A stretch of 64,000 bases of DNA, taken from NCBI GenBank assembly GCA_947500545.1, contig CANMSO010000004.1:456166-520165 (forward strand). The letters are read 5' to 3'. The stretch comes from an uncultured Aquimarina sp. GTDB taxonomy: Bacteria; Bacteroidota; Bacteroidia; Flavobacteriales; Flavobacteriaceae. Below the pieces are notes generated by a model that was not told the origin of the DNA, ran no database searches, and saw nothing but the letters and a program-made list of their open reading frames with translations. Positions 47,377 through 55,911 of this stretch are shown one piece after another (the first letter of the stretch is position 1; each line of letters opens with the position of its first letter). The translations under genes and the position numbers were made by a program.

Positions 47377-47952
47377 CTATTCTCTCCAACGTATGGTTTC
47401 CATAAGATGCTTCATATCATTACGTAAATAGTTGGCTGCAGGTAGTATTGAATCATAATTAGGCTTCACCTTAAAATATATAGAACCAACTATAAAATGC
47501 TGAGTGCTATCTGTAAGATAGAACTGAGATTGAGAGGCTGCATTACCCGTTACTTCGTAAAACATACCATACATTTTATTTTCAGGATCAACATAAGGCT
47601 CTTGTAATATTCCATCAGCCTTGATTACATGTTCCTGAGTTAGATTTTGAGCATCTCGCAGCAGAGAATCAAGGTTATTACTAACCTCATAATACGAAAT
47701 ATACAGAGTGGCCCTAAGCTTGTTGTATTCTAAATTATACCAGCATTTTCTATTTCTTCTGACTTTTCGAAGTTCTGCAAAATCATTTTTTTCAAAAGAA
47801 TAGGCGCAAGGCAATATAACCTCTCTATACTTGGCAGCAGGATAGTCTAATCTTAACATCCCTTTTGGTTTTGGTAAGACCTCACTACCGCAAGAAAATA
47901 AGGATACTGGTAGTACAACCAGAATAAAAATTTTAAATATCTTATTTATCAT
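47377..47952 (-). CDS. gldD: Gliding motility lipoprotein GldD
   Basis: A 191-residue lipoprotein (lipobox SLFSCGS, Cys near 21). The N-terminal mature segment KPKGMLRLDYPAAKYREV and the RNRKCWYNLEYNKLRATLYISYYEV block match GldD. GldD is needed for gliding and type IX secretion in Flavobacterium johnsoniae. It overlaps gldE by 11 bp. Confidence 0.93.
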   Translation of the reverse strand: MINKIFKIFILVVLPVSLFSCGSEVLPKPKGMLRLDYPAAKYREVILPCAYSFEKNDFAELRKVRRNRKCWYNLEYNKLRATLYISYYEVSNNLDSLLRDAQNLTQEHVIKADGILQEPYVDPENKMYGMFYEVTGNAASQSQFYLTDSTQHFIVGSIYFKVKPNYDSILPAANYLRNDMKHLMETIRWRE

Positions 47953-49264
47953 TGATTGTAAGTTTCACTTGTTTTATACGTTTATTGTCTAGTGATTCTA
48001 TTTTAAACAGGTAATTTTCTACGCTAATTGTTTCTCCCCGTTTAGGAAAATTACCCGATATCTCAAGCAATAGTCCTGCAATTGTTTCTGCATCACCTTT
48101 TTTATCTTCAAAAACACCATTATCTTCAAGTTTAAGAACTTTATAGAAATCTTTTAACGATGTTCTTCCTTCAAAAACATAATTGTTATCATCTAGTTTA
48201 GAAAATATTAAATCCTCGTCATCAAATTCATCGCTAATATCCCCAACAATTTCTTCTATAATATCTTCTAAAGAAATTAAGCCACTCGTACCTCCATATT
48301 CGTCAACAACAATGGCCAAATGATTCTTTTTGTCTTTAAAATCATTTAGTAAATCATCCAGTTTTTTGTTTTCTGGAACAAAATATGGGGCTCTCATCAA
48401 ATTTGTCCAATCCAAGGATGTTCGATTTACATACGGCAAAAGGTCCTTTATATATAATATCCCAACAACCTTATCAATACTATCTTCATATACTGGTATT
48501 CTTGAGTACCCTTTTTCTCTAATTTCCGGAAGAATTTCTTCGTAAGAAGCGTCTCTATTGAGCGCAAAAACATCCATACGTGGCCGCATAACTTGTTTGG
48601 TATCTGTGTTCCCAAAAGACACAATCCCTTCAAGTATTTTCTTTTCTTCTACTGTGGTATCTTTATCTGATGTAAGTTCTAGCGCCTGTGATAATTGATC
48701 AACACTTAAATTGGATTTCTGTTTACCCAATCGATTATGTATCCCAACTGTAATTCTGCGCATAGGTAGACTAACAGGAGAGATCAGCCAATCTAAAATA
48801 GCCAGTGGGCGTGCCATGAATTTGGCAAATTTCACTCTATTTCGACTGGCATATATCTTAGGCAAAATTTCACCAAATAATAAAATCAAAAAGGCTGCAA
48901 CGCCTACTTCAACAAGAAATCTTACATTAATCCAACCAAACCAAACATAATCAAGGTCTTTAAAATAGACTTTGCCAAGTGAATCAAACAATAGCACTAT
49001 AGCAATATTTATAAAGTTATTAGCCACCAAAATAGTAGCCAATAGCTTTTTAGGATTGTCCAATAACTTCTCTACAATCCTAAGATTCTTGGATGCATTC
49101 TCTTCATCTTTGATATCTGTTGATGTTAATGAAAATAATGCCACTTCACTACCCGAGATAAGTGCCGAAAAAATCAACAAAATAACGAGAGCAACCAGGT
49201 TTATGGAATGCATAAAATCAAAAACAAATAGAAAAATAAATAACGGTTCAGGATCAGGGTCCAA
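47942..49264 (-). CDS. gldE: Gliding motility-associated protein GldE
   Basis: A 440-residue protein of the CNNM/CorC type: three or four helices in the first 170 residues (SALISGSEVALFSL at about 33-46), a pair of CBS domains (about 205-325), and a CorC_HlyC domain at the C-terminus (about 345-435). GldE supports GldD function in flavobacterial gliding. Upstream is ssb with a 24-bp gap. This mutY-ssb-gldE-gldD order is seen in other flavobacteria. Confidence 0.92.
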   Translation of the reverse strand: MDPDPEPLFIFLFVFDFMHSINLVALVILLIFSALISGSEVALFSLTSTDIKDEENASKNLRIVEKLLDNPKKLLATILVANNFINIAIVLLFDSLGKVYFKDLDYVWFGWINVRFLVEVGVAAFLILLFGEILPKIYASRNRVKFAKFMARPLAILDWLISPVSLPMRRITVGIHNRLGKQKSNLSVDQLSQALELTSDKDTTVEEKKILEGIVSFGNTDTKQVMRPRMDVFALNRDASYEEILPEIREKGYSRIPVYEDSIDKVVGILYIKDLLPYVNRTSLDWTNLMRAPYFVPENKKLDDLLNDFKDKKNHLAIVVDEYGGTSGLISLEDIIEEIVGDISDEFDDEDLIFSKLDDNNYVFEGRTSLKDFYKVLKLEDNGVFEDKKGDAETIAGLLLEISGNFPKRGETISVENYLFKIESLDNKRIKQVKLTINDK

Positions 49265-49288
49265 ATTATCTTCGTTTAGTTAAACATA

Positions 49289-49747
49289 TTAAAATGGAAG
49301 ATCATCTTCTTCCATCTCAGATGAGTCAGATGAAGTCTCCTGAATATTGGCTGCAGGAGTATTCACTTGTGGTATGTTCTGAGGTTTTGCCTCAGATGGC
49401 TGGTTCTCATTTTTAGGTGTCAGAAAAGTAAAATCTGTACATTGTATTTCTGTACTATACCTATCTTTACCTTGCTCGTCTTGCCACTTTCTAGTTTTAA
49501 GACGCCCTTCGATATAAATCTTATCTCCTTTATTAAGATACTTTTCACAAATCTCGGCAGCTTTATTACGAACAACTATATTATGCCACTCTGTAGTGGT
49601 TACTCGTTCGTTTGTACTTTTATTCACATAGGAATCATTAGTTGCAAGTGGAAACCTACCTATGCAGTTGCCGCCTTCAAAATAATGCATCTTTACTTCA
49701 TCGCCAGTGTGCCCAATCAGCATTACCTTATTTAGTGTTCCAGACAT
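49289..49747 (-). CDS. ssb: Single-stranded DNA-binding protein
   Basis: A 152-residue SSB with an N-terminal OB domain (MSGTLNKVMLIGHTGDEVKMHYFEGG, WHNIVVRNKAAEICEKYLNKGDKIYIEGRLKTRKW) of about 110 residues, a glutamine/proline/serine-rich linker and the acidic tip EEDDLPF. The tip binds repair and replication proteins. The gene is between mutY and gldE. Confidence 0.96.
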   Translation of the reverse strand: MSGTLNKVMLIGHTGDEVKMHYFEGGNCIGRFPLATNDSYVNKSTNERVTTTEWHNIVVRNKAAEICEKYLNKGDKIYIEGRLKTRKWQDEQGKDRYSTEIQCTDFTFLTPKNENQPSEAKPQNIPQVNTPAANIQETSSDSSEMEEDDLPF

Positions 49748-49786
49748 TGTTTGTTTATTAATATTAGTAAATGTAATAAAAAAGCA

Positions 49787-50845
49787 TCATACCTTAAAAA
49801 AGGTATCTATAAAATTACCTAACAGAATAGGAACCGGATAATTGTGTATCTCTTCAAAATTAACAATTTTTTGAGGTGCCTTAACACCATTGAAAGCATC
49901 AGACTTTACAATATAAAATCTGGTATATAAATGCTGGTGAGATAGCTTATGAACTACAGGTTCCTTTTTATATACCGAAACCTCATAATCAGTTTCAAGT
50001 ATCATTTCCTGAAACATGGTATCAGACTCAATCGTTTCAAGATCTACTTCATTATCACTTTCTATTAAAGGAAACTCGTATAATCCCTGCCATATACCAT
50101 TACCTGTTCGTTGCTGAATAATAGTTTGACTATTCTCTAAAGAAAAGATTAAATAATTAAAATATCGCTTCTTAATTTTCTGTTTTTTGAGTTTGACCGG
50201 TAGTGATTCTACCTTTCCGTTTTTTAAACTAGCACAACTATCATTAAGAGGGCATACAATACAATATGGGTTTTTGGGCTTGCACTGTAAGGCTCCAAAC
50301 TCCATAATCGCTTGATTATAATTAGCCGGTTCATCGTGATCCATAAGTTCAACAGCAAGTTCTTTGAACTCCTTTACTCCTTTTGTGCTATTAATAGGAG
50401 TATCTACCCCAAAATACCTTGATAATACTCGATATACATTACCATCAACCACAGGAACAGCTTCTTTATAACATATAGAAGCAATGGCACTTGCGGTATA
50501 ATCACCTACTCCTTTTAGCTGTAAAAGATCCTTATAAGTTGCAGGAAACACTCCTTTTAAATCATTTGCAACATATTTTGCGGTAGCATGCAAATTTCTT
50601 GCCCTAGAATAATACCCTAATCCTTGCCATAACTTCAACACTTCTTCATCATTGGCATTTGCAAGATCAAAAACTGTAGGGAAAGTATCAACAAATGACA
50701 AATAATATGGTAATCCTTGTGCAACTCTTGTCTGTTGTAGTATGATTTCACTCAGCCAAATGCGGTAAGGATCTGTAGTTTCCCTCCAAGGCATTGCTCT
50801 TTTGTTTTGTAAGTACCACGTTATGAGTTTTTTAGAAAATTTCAT
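49787..50845 (-). CDS. mutY: A/G-specific adenine glycosylase
   Basis: A 352-residue MutY. The helix-hairpin-helix with catalytic residues (LKGVGDYTASAIASICY then VPVVDGNVYRVLSR, about residues 108-140), the four-cysteine iron-sulphur loop (CKPKNPYCIVCPLNDSC, about 188-204), and a C-terminal NUDIX-like domain that reads 8-oxoG. It excises adenine mispaired with 8-oxoguanine. It is the first gene of the mutY-ssb-gldE-gldD unit. Confidence 0.95.
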   Translation of the reverse strand: MKFSKKLITWYLQNKRAMPWRETTDPYRIWLSEIILQQTRVAQGLPYYLSFVDTFPTVFDLANANDEEVLKLWQGLGYYSRARNLHATAKYVANDLKGVFPATYKDLLQLKGVGDYTASAIASICYKEAVPVVDGNVYRVLSRYFGVDTPINSTKGVKEFKELAVELMDHDEPANYNQAIMEFGALQCKPKNPYCIVCPLNDSCASLKNGKVESLPVKLKKQKIKKRYFNYLIFSLENSQTIIQQRTGNGIWQGLYEFPLIESDNEVDLETIESDTMFQEMILETDYEVSVYKKEPVVHKLSHQHLYTRFYIVKSDAFNGVKAPQKIVNFEEIHNYPVPILLGNFIDTFFKV

Positions 50846-50904
50846 GTCAAAATTATGCGTTTTGCAAAATTAAACGAATAAAGATGATAATTTCATCTTA
50901 AGTA

Positions 50905-50937
50905 TTGATATTTTGGAATTTAAATTCTTATATTTGC
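50905..50937 (+). promoter_or_regulatory. Promoter of the HU gene (TTG-N21-TATATTTGC)
   Basis: TTG at 50905-50907 and TATATTTGC at 50929-50937 are 21 bp apart, an exact fit to the Bacteroidota housekeeping promoter. It lies 39 bp upstream of the HU start codon. Confidence 0.75.
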
Positions 50938-50975
50938 CCCCTTGAAAATTTAAAAACCCCTAAATAGGTAATATA

Positions 50976-51266
50976 ATGACTAAAGCAGATATCGTAGCAA
51001 AAATTTCAGAAAAGCTAGGAATAGAAAAAGGAGATGTTCAAGCAACAGTTGAAACATTCATGGAAGAAGTAAAAAGTTCTTTAGAGAGCGGAGATAACGT
51101 TTATCTAAGAGGATTTGGTAGCTTTATCATCAAAACTAGAGCAGAAAAAACAGGTCGTAATATCTCTAAGAATACTACAATCAAAATTCCTGCTCACAAC
51201 ATACCAGCATTTAAGCCTGCGAAAGTATTTGTAGAAGGTGTAAAAACAAACGTAGAAGTTAAATAA
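50976..51266 (+). CDS. HU-family DNA-binding protein
   Basis: A 96-residue histone-like protein. It has the HU/IHF arrangement: two N-terminal helices (TKADIVAKISEKLGIEKGDV), the LRGFGSFIIKTRAEKTGRNISKNTTIKIPAHNIPAFKPA beta arm and the C-terminal helix. It bends and compacts DNA. A 29-residue basic protein gene follows 22 bp downstream. Confidence 0.95.
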   Translation: MTKADIVAKISEKLGIEKGDVQATVETFMEEVKSSLESGDNVYLRGFGSFIIKTRAEKTGRNISKNTTIKIPAHNIPAFKPAKVFVEGVKTNVEVK

Positions 51267-51288
51267 TAATAAATAAACAGTATACACT

Positions 51289-51378
51289 ATGCCAAGTGGT
51301 AAAAAACGTAAAAGACACAAGGTAGCTACGCACAAGCGTAAAAAGAGAAGAAGAGCCAACCGCCACAAGAAAAAGTAG
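51289..51378 (+). CDS. 29-residue basic protein, possibly ribosomal
   Basis: An ATG frame of 30 codons starting MPSGKKRKRHKVATHKR; 19 of the 29 residues are Lys, Arg or His. It lies 22 bp after the HU gene and its stop codon is built into the stem of a terminator (51371-51399), which argues that it is translated and ends the operon. The composition fits a small ribosomal or RNA-binding protein (compare Thx-type proteins and the extra small ribosomal proteins described in Flavobacterium). I cannot assign it to one of these by sequence alone. Confidence 0.75.
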   Translation: MPSGKKRKRHKVATHKRKKRRRANRHKKK

Positions 51379-51399
51379 TTTTCTAACTACTTTTTTTGG
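51371..51399 (+). terminator. Terminator of the HU operon
   Basis: AAAGTAGTT pairs with AACTACTTT across a four-base loop and is followed by a T-run. The upstream arm includes the stop codon of the 29-residue gene. Confidence 0.85.
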
Positions 51400-51544
51400 T
51401 TAAAAAGTTATGTTCTTTGAAATCGAAGTAAGCAAGATATCAACTACCGATATACACTTGTTTATTTCAACGGAATTTTAAAAATTCCTGTGAAAAATTT
51501 GTTTAATCCATTCCGATAGTTATCGGGATAAAAATCTAATCAGA

Positions 51545-53086
51545 GTGAACAAAGAATTGATCATTAGATCTGGTTCCTCTACAGATTTTGCCTTATTAAA
51601 GGATGGAAAACTAATTGAATTACATAAGGAAGAAGACGACAGTAATTTTGCAGTGGGTGATATTTTTATTGCCAAAATCCGCAAGTCTGTCCCTGGTCTA
51701 AATGCCGCATTTGTTAATGTTGGTTATGAAAAAGATGCATTTTTGCATTATCACGATCTAGGTCCTCAAGTGTCTTCATTACTTAAATTCATAAAACGTG
51801 TAAGCACAGGTAAACTAAGAAATTATTCTCTAAAGGATTTTCCTGTAGAGAATGATATTGATAAACACGGTACTATTACCGATGTGTTAAAATCAAATCA
51901 ATCACTACTTGTACAGATAGTGAAGGAACCCATTTCTACCAAAGGTCCTCGAATAAGCTCAGAGCTTTCGATTGCCGGTAGGTACATTGTTTTAGTTCCT
52001 TTTTCAAACCGAATATCTATTTCGCAAAAAATAGAGTCAACAGAGGAAAAAGAACGTTTAAAAAGACTTGTAAAGAGTATAAAACCAAAAGGTTTCGGAA
52101 TTATAGTACGTACAGTAGCTGAAGGCAAAAAAGTAGCAGAGCTAGACAAAGATTTGCAAAACCTGATGGATCGCTGGAAAGCAATGTGTAAAAAATTACA
52201 CAAAGCACATCATCCATCAAAAGTACTAGGTGAAATGAACAGAGCATCCTCTATATTAAGAGATGTGTTTAATGACAGTTTTACCTCTATTGTTGTAGAT
52301 GATGAAGATCTACACCATCAAATAAAAGAGTACTTGCAAGAAATTGCACCCAAGAAGGAGTCAATTGTAAAACTTCATAATCCCAAAATACCAATTTTTG
52401 AAAAACACGGTATTGAAAGGCAAATCAAAACAAGTTTTGGTAAGACGGTATCAATGAGTAAGGGCGCTTATTTGGTTATAGAGCATACAGAAGCGATGCA
52501 TGTAATTGATGTAAATAGCGGTAACCGGTCTAATAAAGCCAAAAACCAAGAAGATACTGCACTAGAAGTAAATCTAATTAGTGCAGCTGAAGTAGCCCGC
52601 CAACTACGTCTAAGAGATATGGGTGGTATTATTGTAGTCGATTTTATAGACATGAATAATGCAGATAACCGTAGAACACTCTTCAATCATTTACGTGAAG
52701 AGATGAAAGACGACAGGGCGAAGCATAAAATTTTACCGCCAAGTAAATTTGGCTTGATTCAAATTACGCGACAACGCGTACGACCAGAAATGAATATCAA
52801 AACCAGTGAGGATAATCCAAACGGAACAAATGGCGAGGTTGAGGCGCCTATAGTTTTGGTAGAAAAAATGAAGGTCGAATTAGAAAAATTAATTAAAAAA
52901 GAGCATAAAAAGATAACGCTAAGCGCGCACCCTTTTATAGCTGCTTTTTTAACAAAAGGATTTCCATCCACCCGATCAAAATGGTTTTTTGACCATAAAC
53001 GATGGGTTAAGATTGTACCTAGAGACGCTTACACGTATTTAGAATATCATTTCCACGATAAAGACGGAGAAGTGATAACACTATAA
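51545..53086 (+). CDS. rng: Ribonuclease G (RNase E/G family)
   Basis: A 513-residue endoribonuclease. It has an S1 domain near the N-terminus (about residues 35-125, with VPGLNAAFVNVGYEKDAFLHYHDL), then the RNase H-like and DNase I-like domains with the metal-binding aspartate in VIDVNSGNRSNKAKNQED (about residue 318-335), and DMGGIIVVDFIDM. It has no long C-terminal degradosome arm, so it is RNase G-like. Translation starts at GTG (51545). It processes rRNA and mRNA. Confidence 0.94.
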   Translation: MNKELIIRSGSSTDFALLKDGKLIELHKEEDDSNFAVGDIFIAKIRKSVPGLNAAFVNVGYEKDAFLHYHDLGPQVSSLLKFIKRVSTGKLRNYSLKDFPVENDIDKHGTITDVLKSNQSLLVQIVKEPISTKGPRISSELSIAGRYIVLVPFSNRISISQKIESTEEKERLKRLVKSIKPKGFGIIVRTVAEGKKVAELDKDLQNLMDRWKAMCKKLHKAHHPSKVLGEMNRASSILRDVFNDSFTSIVVDDEDLHHQIKEYLQEIAPKKESIVKLHNPKIPIFEKHGIERQIKTSFGKTVSMSKGAYLVIEHTEAMHVIDVNSGNRSNKAKNQEDTALEVNLISAAEVARQLRLRDMGGIIVVDFIDMNNADNRRTLFNHLREEMKDDRAKHKILPPSKFGLIQITRQRVRPEMNIKTSEDNPNGTNGEVEAPIVLVEKMKVELEKLIKKEHKKITLSAHPFIAAFLTKGFPSTRSKWFFDHKRWVKIVPRDAYTYLEYHFHDKDGEVITL

Positions 53087-53091
53087 ATTAA

Positions 53092-53124
53092 AAACCCGAC
53101 CTATTCATTTAGGCCGGGTTTTTT
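53092..53124 (+). terminator. Terminator of rng
   Basis: AACCCGACCT pairs imperfectly with AGGCCGGGTT, followed by TTTTT; it lies 6 bp after the rng stop codon. Confidence 0.8.
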
Positions 53125-53132
53125 TGTTGGTA

Positions 53133-53205
53133 TACCCTTCGACAGCAGGCTCAGGGTTTGAAAACAGGCATTCTGAAAATGGTACCCTGAGCCTGTCGAA
53201 GGGTA
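53133..53205. repeat. REP-like inverted repeat (CCTTCGACAG..CTCAGGGT)
   Basis: The left arm 53133-53157 and right arm 53184-53205 pair over 22 bp except for an extra CAG in the left arm, likely a slippage event. The loop is 26 bp. It is the longest of four related copies in the window. Confidence 0.75.
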
Positions 53206-53246
53206 AATTGTATCGAAATTAGGCTTTTGAAATACTTAACGCAGCA

Positions 53247-54965
53247 TTAATTCTGTTTCTCTAAGCTCTTAATAAAATACGAAGGATAGATCTTAGTCTT
53301 TTTATAGAATGTTTTTGAAAATGCCTCTGATGTATTAAATCCTGATTCCTGAGCGATGGCTTTTATAGTATATTTCCTGAATTTTGGATCCTCCTTTAGT
53401 TTCTGGATCGCAAAATCTATACGTAGATCATTAATGTATTGACTTATACTCTTTTGTTTATAGGTATTTATAACTACAGATAAATAACTAGAATTAGAAT
53501 CAAAACTTTTAGCGAGATCCTTAGCATTGATTTTGGGCTTTAGATACCCCTGGTTATCCTCAAACCGTTGTAATTGTGCTAGTAAATGATCCAGCGTTTC
53601 CTGGGATATTGATAGCGTATCTGATTTATCTTTGGTTGTCTCTTTTCTTATAATTTTCTCCTCATCTTGTTTGGTAGCATCCAACATTTGCAAAAATCGC
53701 CTTTTGTATTGGCGTTGGGTATAGTAATAGTAGCCACCCCCTCCCAGACTAAGTACTAAAAGCAGAGAAATAATAGCTTTCTGGCTAGTACTTGTATTTT
53801 TTTCTGCCTCTAATGAGGCGATGATTTCTTCTTTTGCTTTTAATAAGTTTGGGGTGTCATATTCTAAAATCATTTTCTTATCAAGAACTTTATGATTTTG
53901 ATATAAAACACTGTCAATTTTTAACAATTTTTCTATGTGCAATAATTGCTTTTGAGTATCACCTTTATCTCTATAATAACTTAATAAACTACTATTGGCA
54001 TCTCTTAAATCAACATTTATTCGGCCGGAAGATTGATGCGCCGAATCAATTTTTTGATAGTAAATATGCGCTTTATCCTTTTCTCCCATTTCATTATATA
54101 TTTTCCCTAAGTAAAAATATGCATCCAAAGTATAATCTTTGAGCGGATTATTAAGAAAAGCGAGCGTCTTGTTTATACTATCTAAAGCAGTTACATAGTT
54201 TTTATCATTAAAATTATTAATGCCTTCTAAAAACACAAAATGATGATCTAAATGAAAATTCTTTTTACTTGAACTAATCTTTTTTGACAATCTCTTTCCC
54301 TTTTTGATGTAAAAAGAAGATGAATCTGTCATTTTTTTCCTAGAGTACATTACGGATATATCTAAAATACCAAACATATAAGATATCGAATCTTCCATAC
54401 TTTTTATATTTCCTTCAAAATATTCTAAACTTTCTTTATAGGCTTGTAAAGCTTCATCATATCTTCCTAATACATTCTTTATAGAACCAATATTATACTT
54501 TGCACTATAAACATAATAATCATTAGAATACCTTTCGGCCTCTTCCAATGAGAGAGAAAAGTACTCCAATGCCTTCTCAAAATTGGACTTTTCCATATAA
54601 TATCCAGCTTTAAAGGAATAAGGTAAAGTTGGAAAAAATGGGTTACCTGAATTTTTACTTATTGCTATCGCACTATCCAAATACTTAGGTCTTAATTTAT
54701 CTTCTTTTTGAAAATAGGATATATAACCATATGCCCTTGCCATATTTATTTTTCTTCCTTCATTTCTACTTTTTTCTAAATAACTATGAGAATACATCAA
54801 ATATTTGGTAGTATCTGGATATGCTTGGTAGATCCTGTTATATAGGTATTCATAACTCTTCCCCTTCAAAGAATCTGGAATTTTAAAACCTCTTGTTTCC
54901 TGAGCAAGCCCCAAGGTTATATTTAAACAAAAAAGGATCAGTATTGAGGATATTCTTCTTTTCAT
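53247..54965 (-). CDS. Membrane-anchored TPR protein with AraC-type HTH (paralogue A)
   Basis: A 572-residue protein with a signal peptide (residues 1-21), a conserved GFKIPDSLKGKSYEYLYNR segment, about eight tetratricopeptide-like repeats (residues 35-340), a membrane helix (about 395-415), and a cytoplasmic C-terminal AraC-type DNA-binding domain (about 465-570, SQYINDLRIDFAIQKLKEDP and SEAFSKTFYKKTKIYPSYFI). This layout places the TPR sensor in the periplasm and the DNA-binding part inside. Such one-component regulators are frequent in flavobacteria; their signals are mostly unknown. A close paralogue is at 55912-57633. Confidence 0.88.
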   Translation of the reverse strand: MKRRISSILILFCLNITLGLAQETRGFKIPDSLKGKSYEYLYNRIYQAYPDTTKYLMYSHSYLEKSRNEGRKINMARAYGYISYFQKEDKLRPKYLDSAIAISKNSGNPFFPTLPYSFKAGYYMEKSNFEKALEYFSLSLEEAERYSNDYYVYSAKYNIGSIKNVLGRYDEALQAYKESLEYFEGNIKSMEDSISYMFGILDISVMYSRKKMTDSSSFYIKKGKRLSKKISSSKKNFHLDHHFVFLEGINNFNDKNYVTALDSINKTLAFLNNPLKDYTLDAYFYLGKIYNEMGEKDKAHIYYQKIDSAHQSSGRINVDLRDANSSLLSYYRDKGDTQKQLLHIEKLLKIDSVLYQNHKVLDKKMILEYDTPNLLKAKEEIIASLEAEKNTSTSQKAIISLLLVLSLGGGGYYYYTQRQYKRRFLQMLDATKQDEEKIIRKETTKDKSDTLSISQETLDHLLAQLQRFEDNQGYLKPKINAKDLAKSFDSNSSYLSVVINTYKQKSISQYINDLRIDFAIQKLKEDPKFRKYTIKAIAQESGFNTSEAFSKTFYKKTKIYPSYFIKSLEKQN

Positions 54966-55079
54966 AGCACGTAAAACCCGTTGTTTGGACTAAAATATAT
55001 CATATTCTAGTCTTAGGTTAGTTTTTTATCAAATATTATTTAAAATACTGATAATCAATTGTTTGATTGTAACAAGATT

Positions 55080-55103
55080 TGTCTGATTTTATAAAATCAG
55101 ACA
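55080..55103. promoter_or_regulatory. Perfect 24-bp palindrome (candidate operator)
   Basis: TGTCTGATTTTA is followed at once by its complement TAAAATCAGACA. It lies between the divergent starts of the TPR/AraC gene (54965, minus) and the small HTH gene (55242, plus), 9 bp upstream of the TTG of the candidate promoter at 55112. Confidence 0.6.
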
Positions 55104-55111
55104 TACTTTGC

Positions 55112-55143
55112 TTGTTTTTAGGTCATATATCACCCTACATTTG
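55112..55143 (+). promoter_or_regulatory. Promoter of the small HTH gene
   Basis: TTG at 55112-55114 and TACATTTG at 55136-55143 are 21 bp apart, fitting the Bacteroidota consensus. The start codon is at 55242, leaving a leader of about 90 nt. Confidence 0.6.
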
Positions 55144-55241
55144 ATCTCGTAATAGTGTTACATACCCCCTATACAAATACAACATGAATTTGTATATGTA
55201 CCGCCAAAAAAAGGAAACCAAATACTTGAAAGGGAATTATC

Positions 55242-55514
55242 ATGAACGTAATTATTAAACAAATTGAGCTTATAGAGCGAGTTGATAGACTAATTCGTTT
55301 GCAGGCAACGGGGAGCCCAACGGAGCTGGCAAACAGATTAGAGATTTCGAAAACAAAATTATATCGTATCATCAACACCATGCGTGAACTAAAGGCCCCT
55401 GTAATCTATGATGTATCCCTACAAAGCTTTGTGTATGAAGAAGCGGTAGGGTTTCAGTTTGGATTTTATGAAAAAGAGGTACATACTGGGAGATTAAACC
55501 CTTTTGTCGGGTAA
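55242..55514 (+). CDS. Small helix-turn-helix protein
   Basis: A 90-residue protein. The first 55 residues form a winged-HTH-like unit (IKQIELIERVDRLIRLQATGSPTELANRLEISKTKLYRIINTMREL) of the HTH_11 type. The rest is short and aromatic. It is between the two TPR/AraC genes, on the opposite strand, and converges with the orphan peptide gene. It could regulate the peptide gene or its neighbours. An AAAGGG lies just upstream of the ATG. Confidence 0.72.
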   Translation: MNVIIKQIELIERVDRLIRLQATGSPTELANRLEISKTKLYRIINTMRELKAPVIYDVSLQSFVYEEAVGFQFGFYEKEVHTGRLNPFVG

Positions 55515-55543
55515 CAATGAGTGCATTGGGGTAGTAATAAAAA

Positions 55544-55577
55544 CAACACGCCCCGCTAGATCTAGCGGGGCGTGTTG
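55544..55577. terminator. 34-bp perfect palindrome, bidirectional terminator
   Basis: CAACACGCCCCGCTAGA pairs perfectly with TCTAGCGGGGCGTGTTG. On the minus strand it is followed by TTTTT after the stem, on the plus strand by CTTTT. It lies between the converging HTH and peptide genes. Confidence 0.8.
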
Positions 55578-55604
55578 CTTTTACTCAAAAATCAGTTTTA
55601 TATA

Positions 55605-55784
55605 CTACCAGTCTGGCATATCGATAAAATCGGGTGGATTACCGCCTCCTTGCCCTTGTCCTCCATTATGGCAAGGCCAAAACCAAGTAAAATCATCTGC
55701 CCCACCTTTAATACTTTCCATATCTACTAATTTAGAAACCTGAATCTTGTTTAAGCTTAATTTTTTTGCATTTCCTTTTTTCAT
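55605..55784 (-). CDS. Orphan double-glycine-leader peptide (RiPP precursor-like)
   Basis: A 59-residue frame, too short to be found by length filters. The first 28 residues (KKLSLNKIQVSKLVDMESIKGG) follow the leader pattern of Bacteroidota peptide precursors: basic start, LSLNK, a valine/leucine heptad, Met near -7 and GG. The 31-residue tail is rich in Gly, Asp, Trp, Pro and has one Cys: FTWFWPCHNGG, then a glycine/glutamine run, then PDFIDMPDW. It has one Cys, one Thr and no Ser, so it is unlike the lanthipeptide cores further right. No modification enzyme gene touches it. It has its own palindromic terminator. Confidence 0.7.
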   Translation of the reverse strand: MKKGNAKKLSLNKIQVSKLVDMESIKGGADDFTWFWPCHNGGQGQGGGNPPDFIDMPDW

Positions 55785-55911
55785 GATAATTTGTTTATGT
55801 GAGTTCGTTGACGAAAGTACTAATTAGGATGAGAATTTCCGTAAAAAAATATGCACTACCACCTCACATTCAAGAATATCGACCTGTAATAATTTGAAAA
55901 TCAGATTTTTA

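Noticed and set aside
55504..55743. Plus-strand open frame after the HTH gene
   Set aside because: It runs through the palindromic terminator and is antisense to the GG-leader peptide gene, with an unlikely composition.
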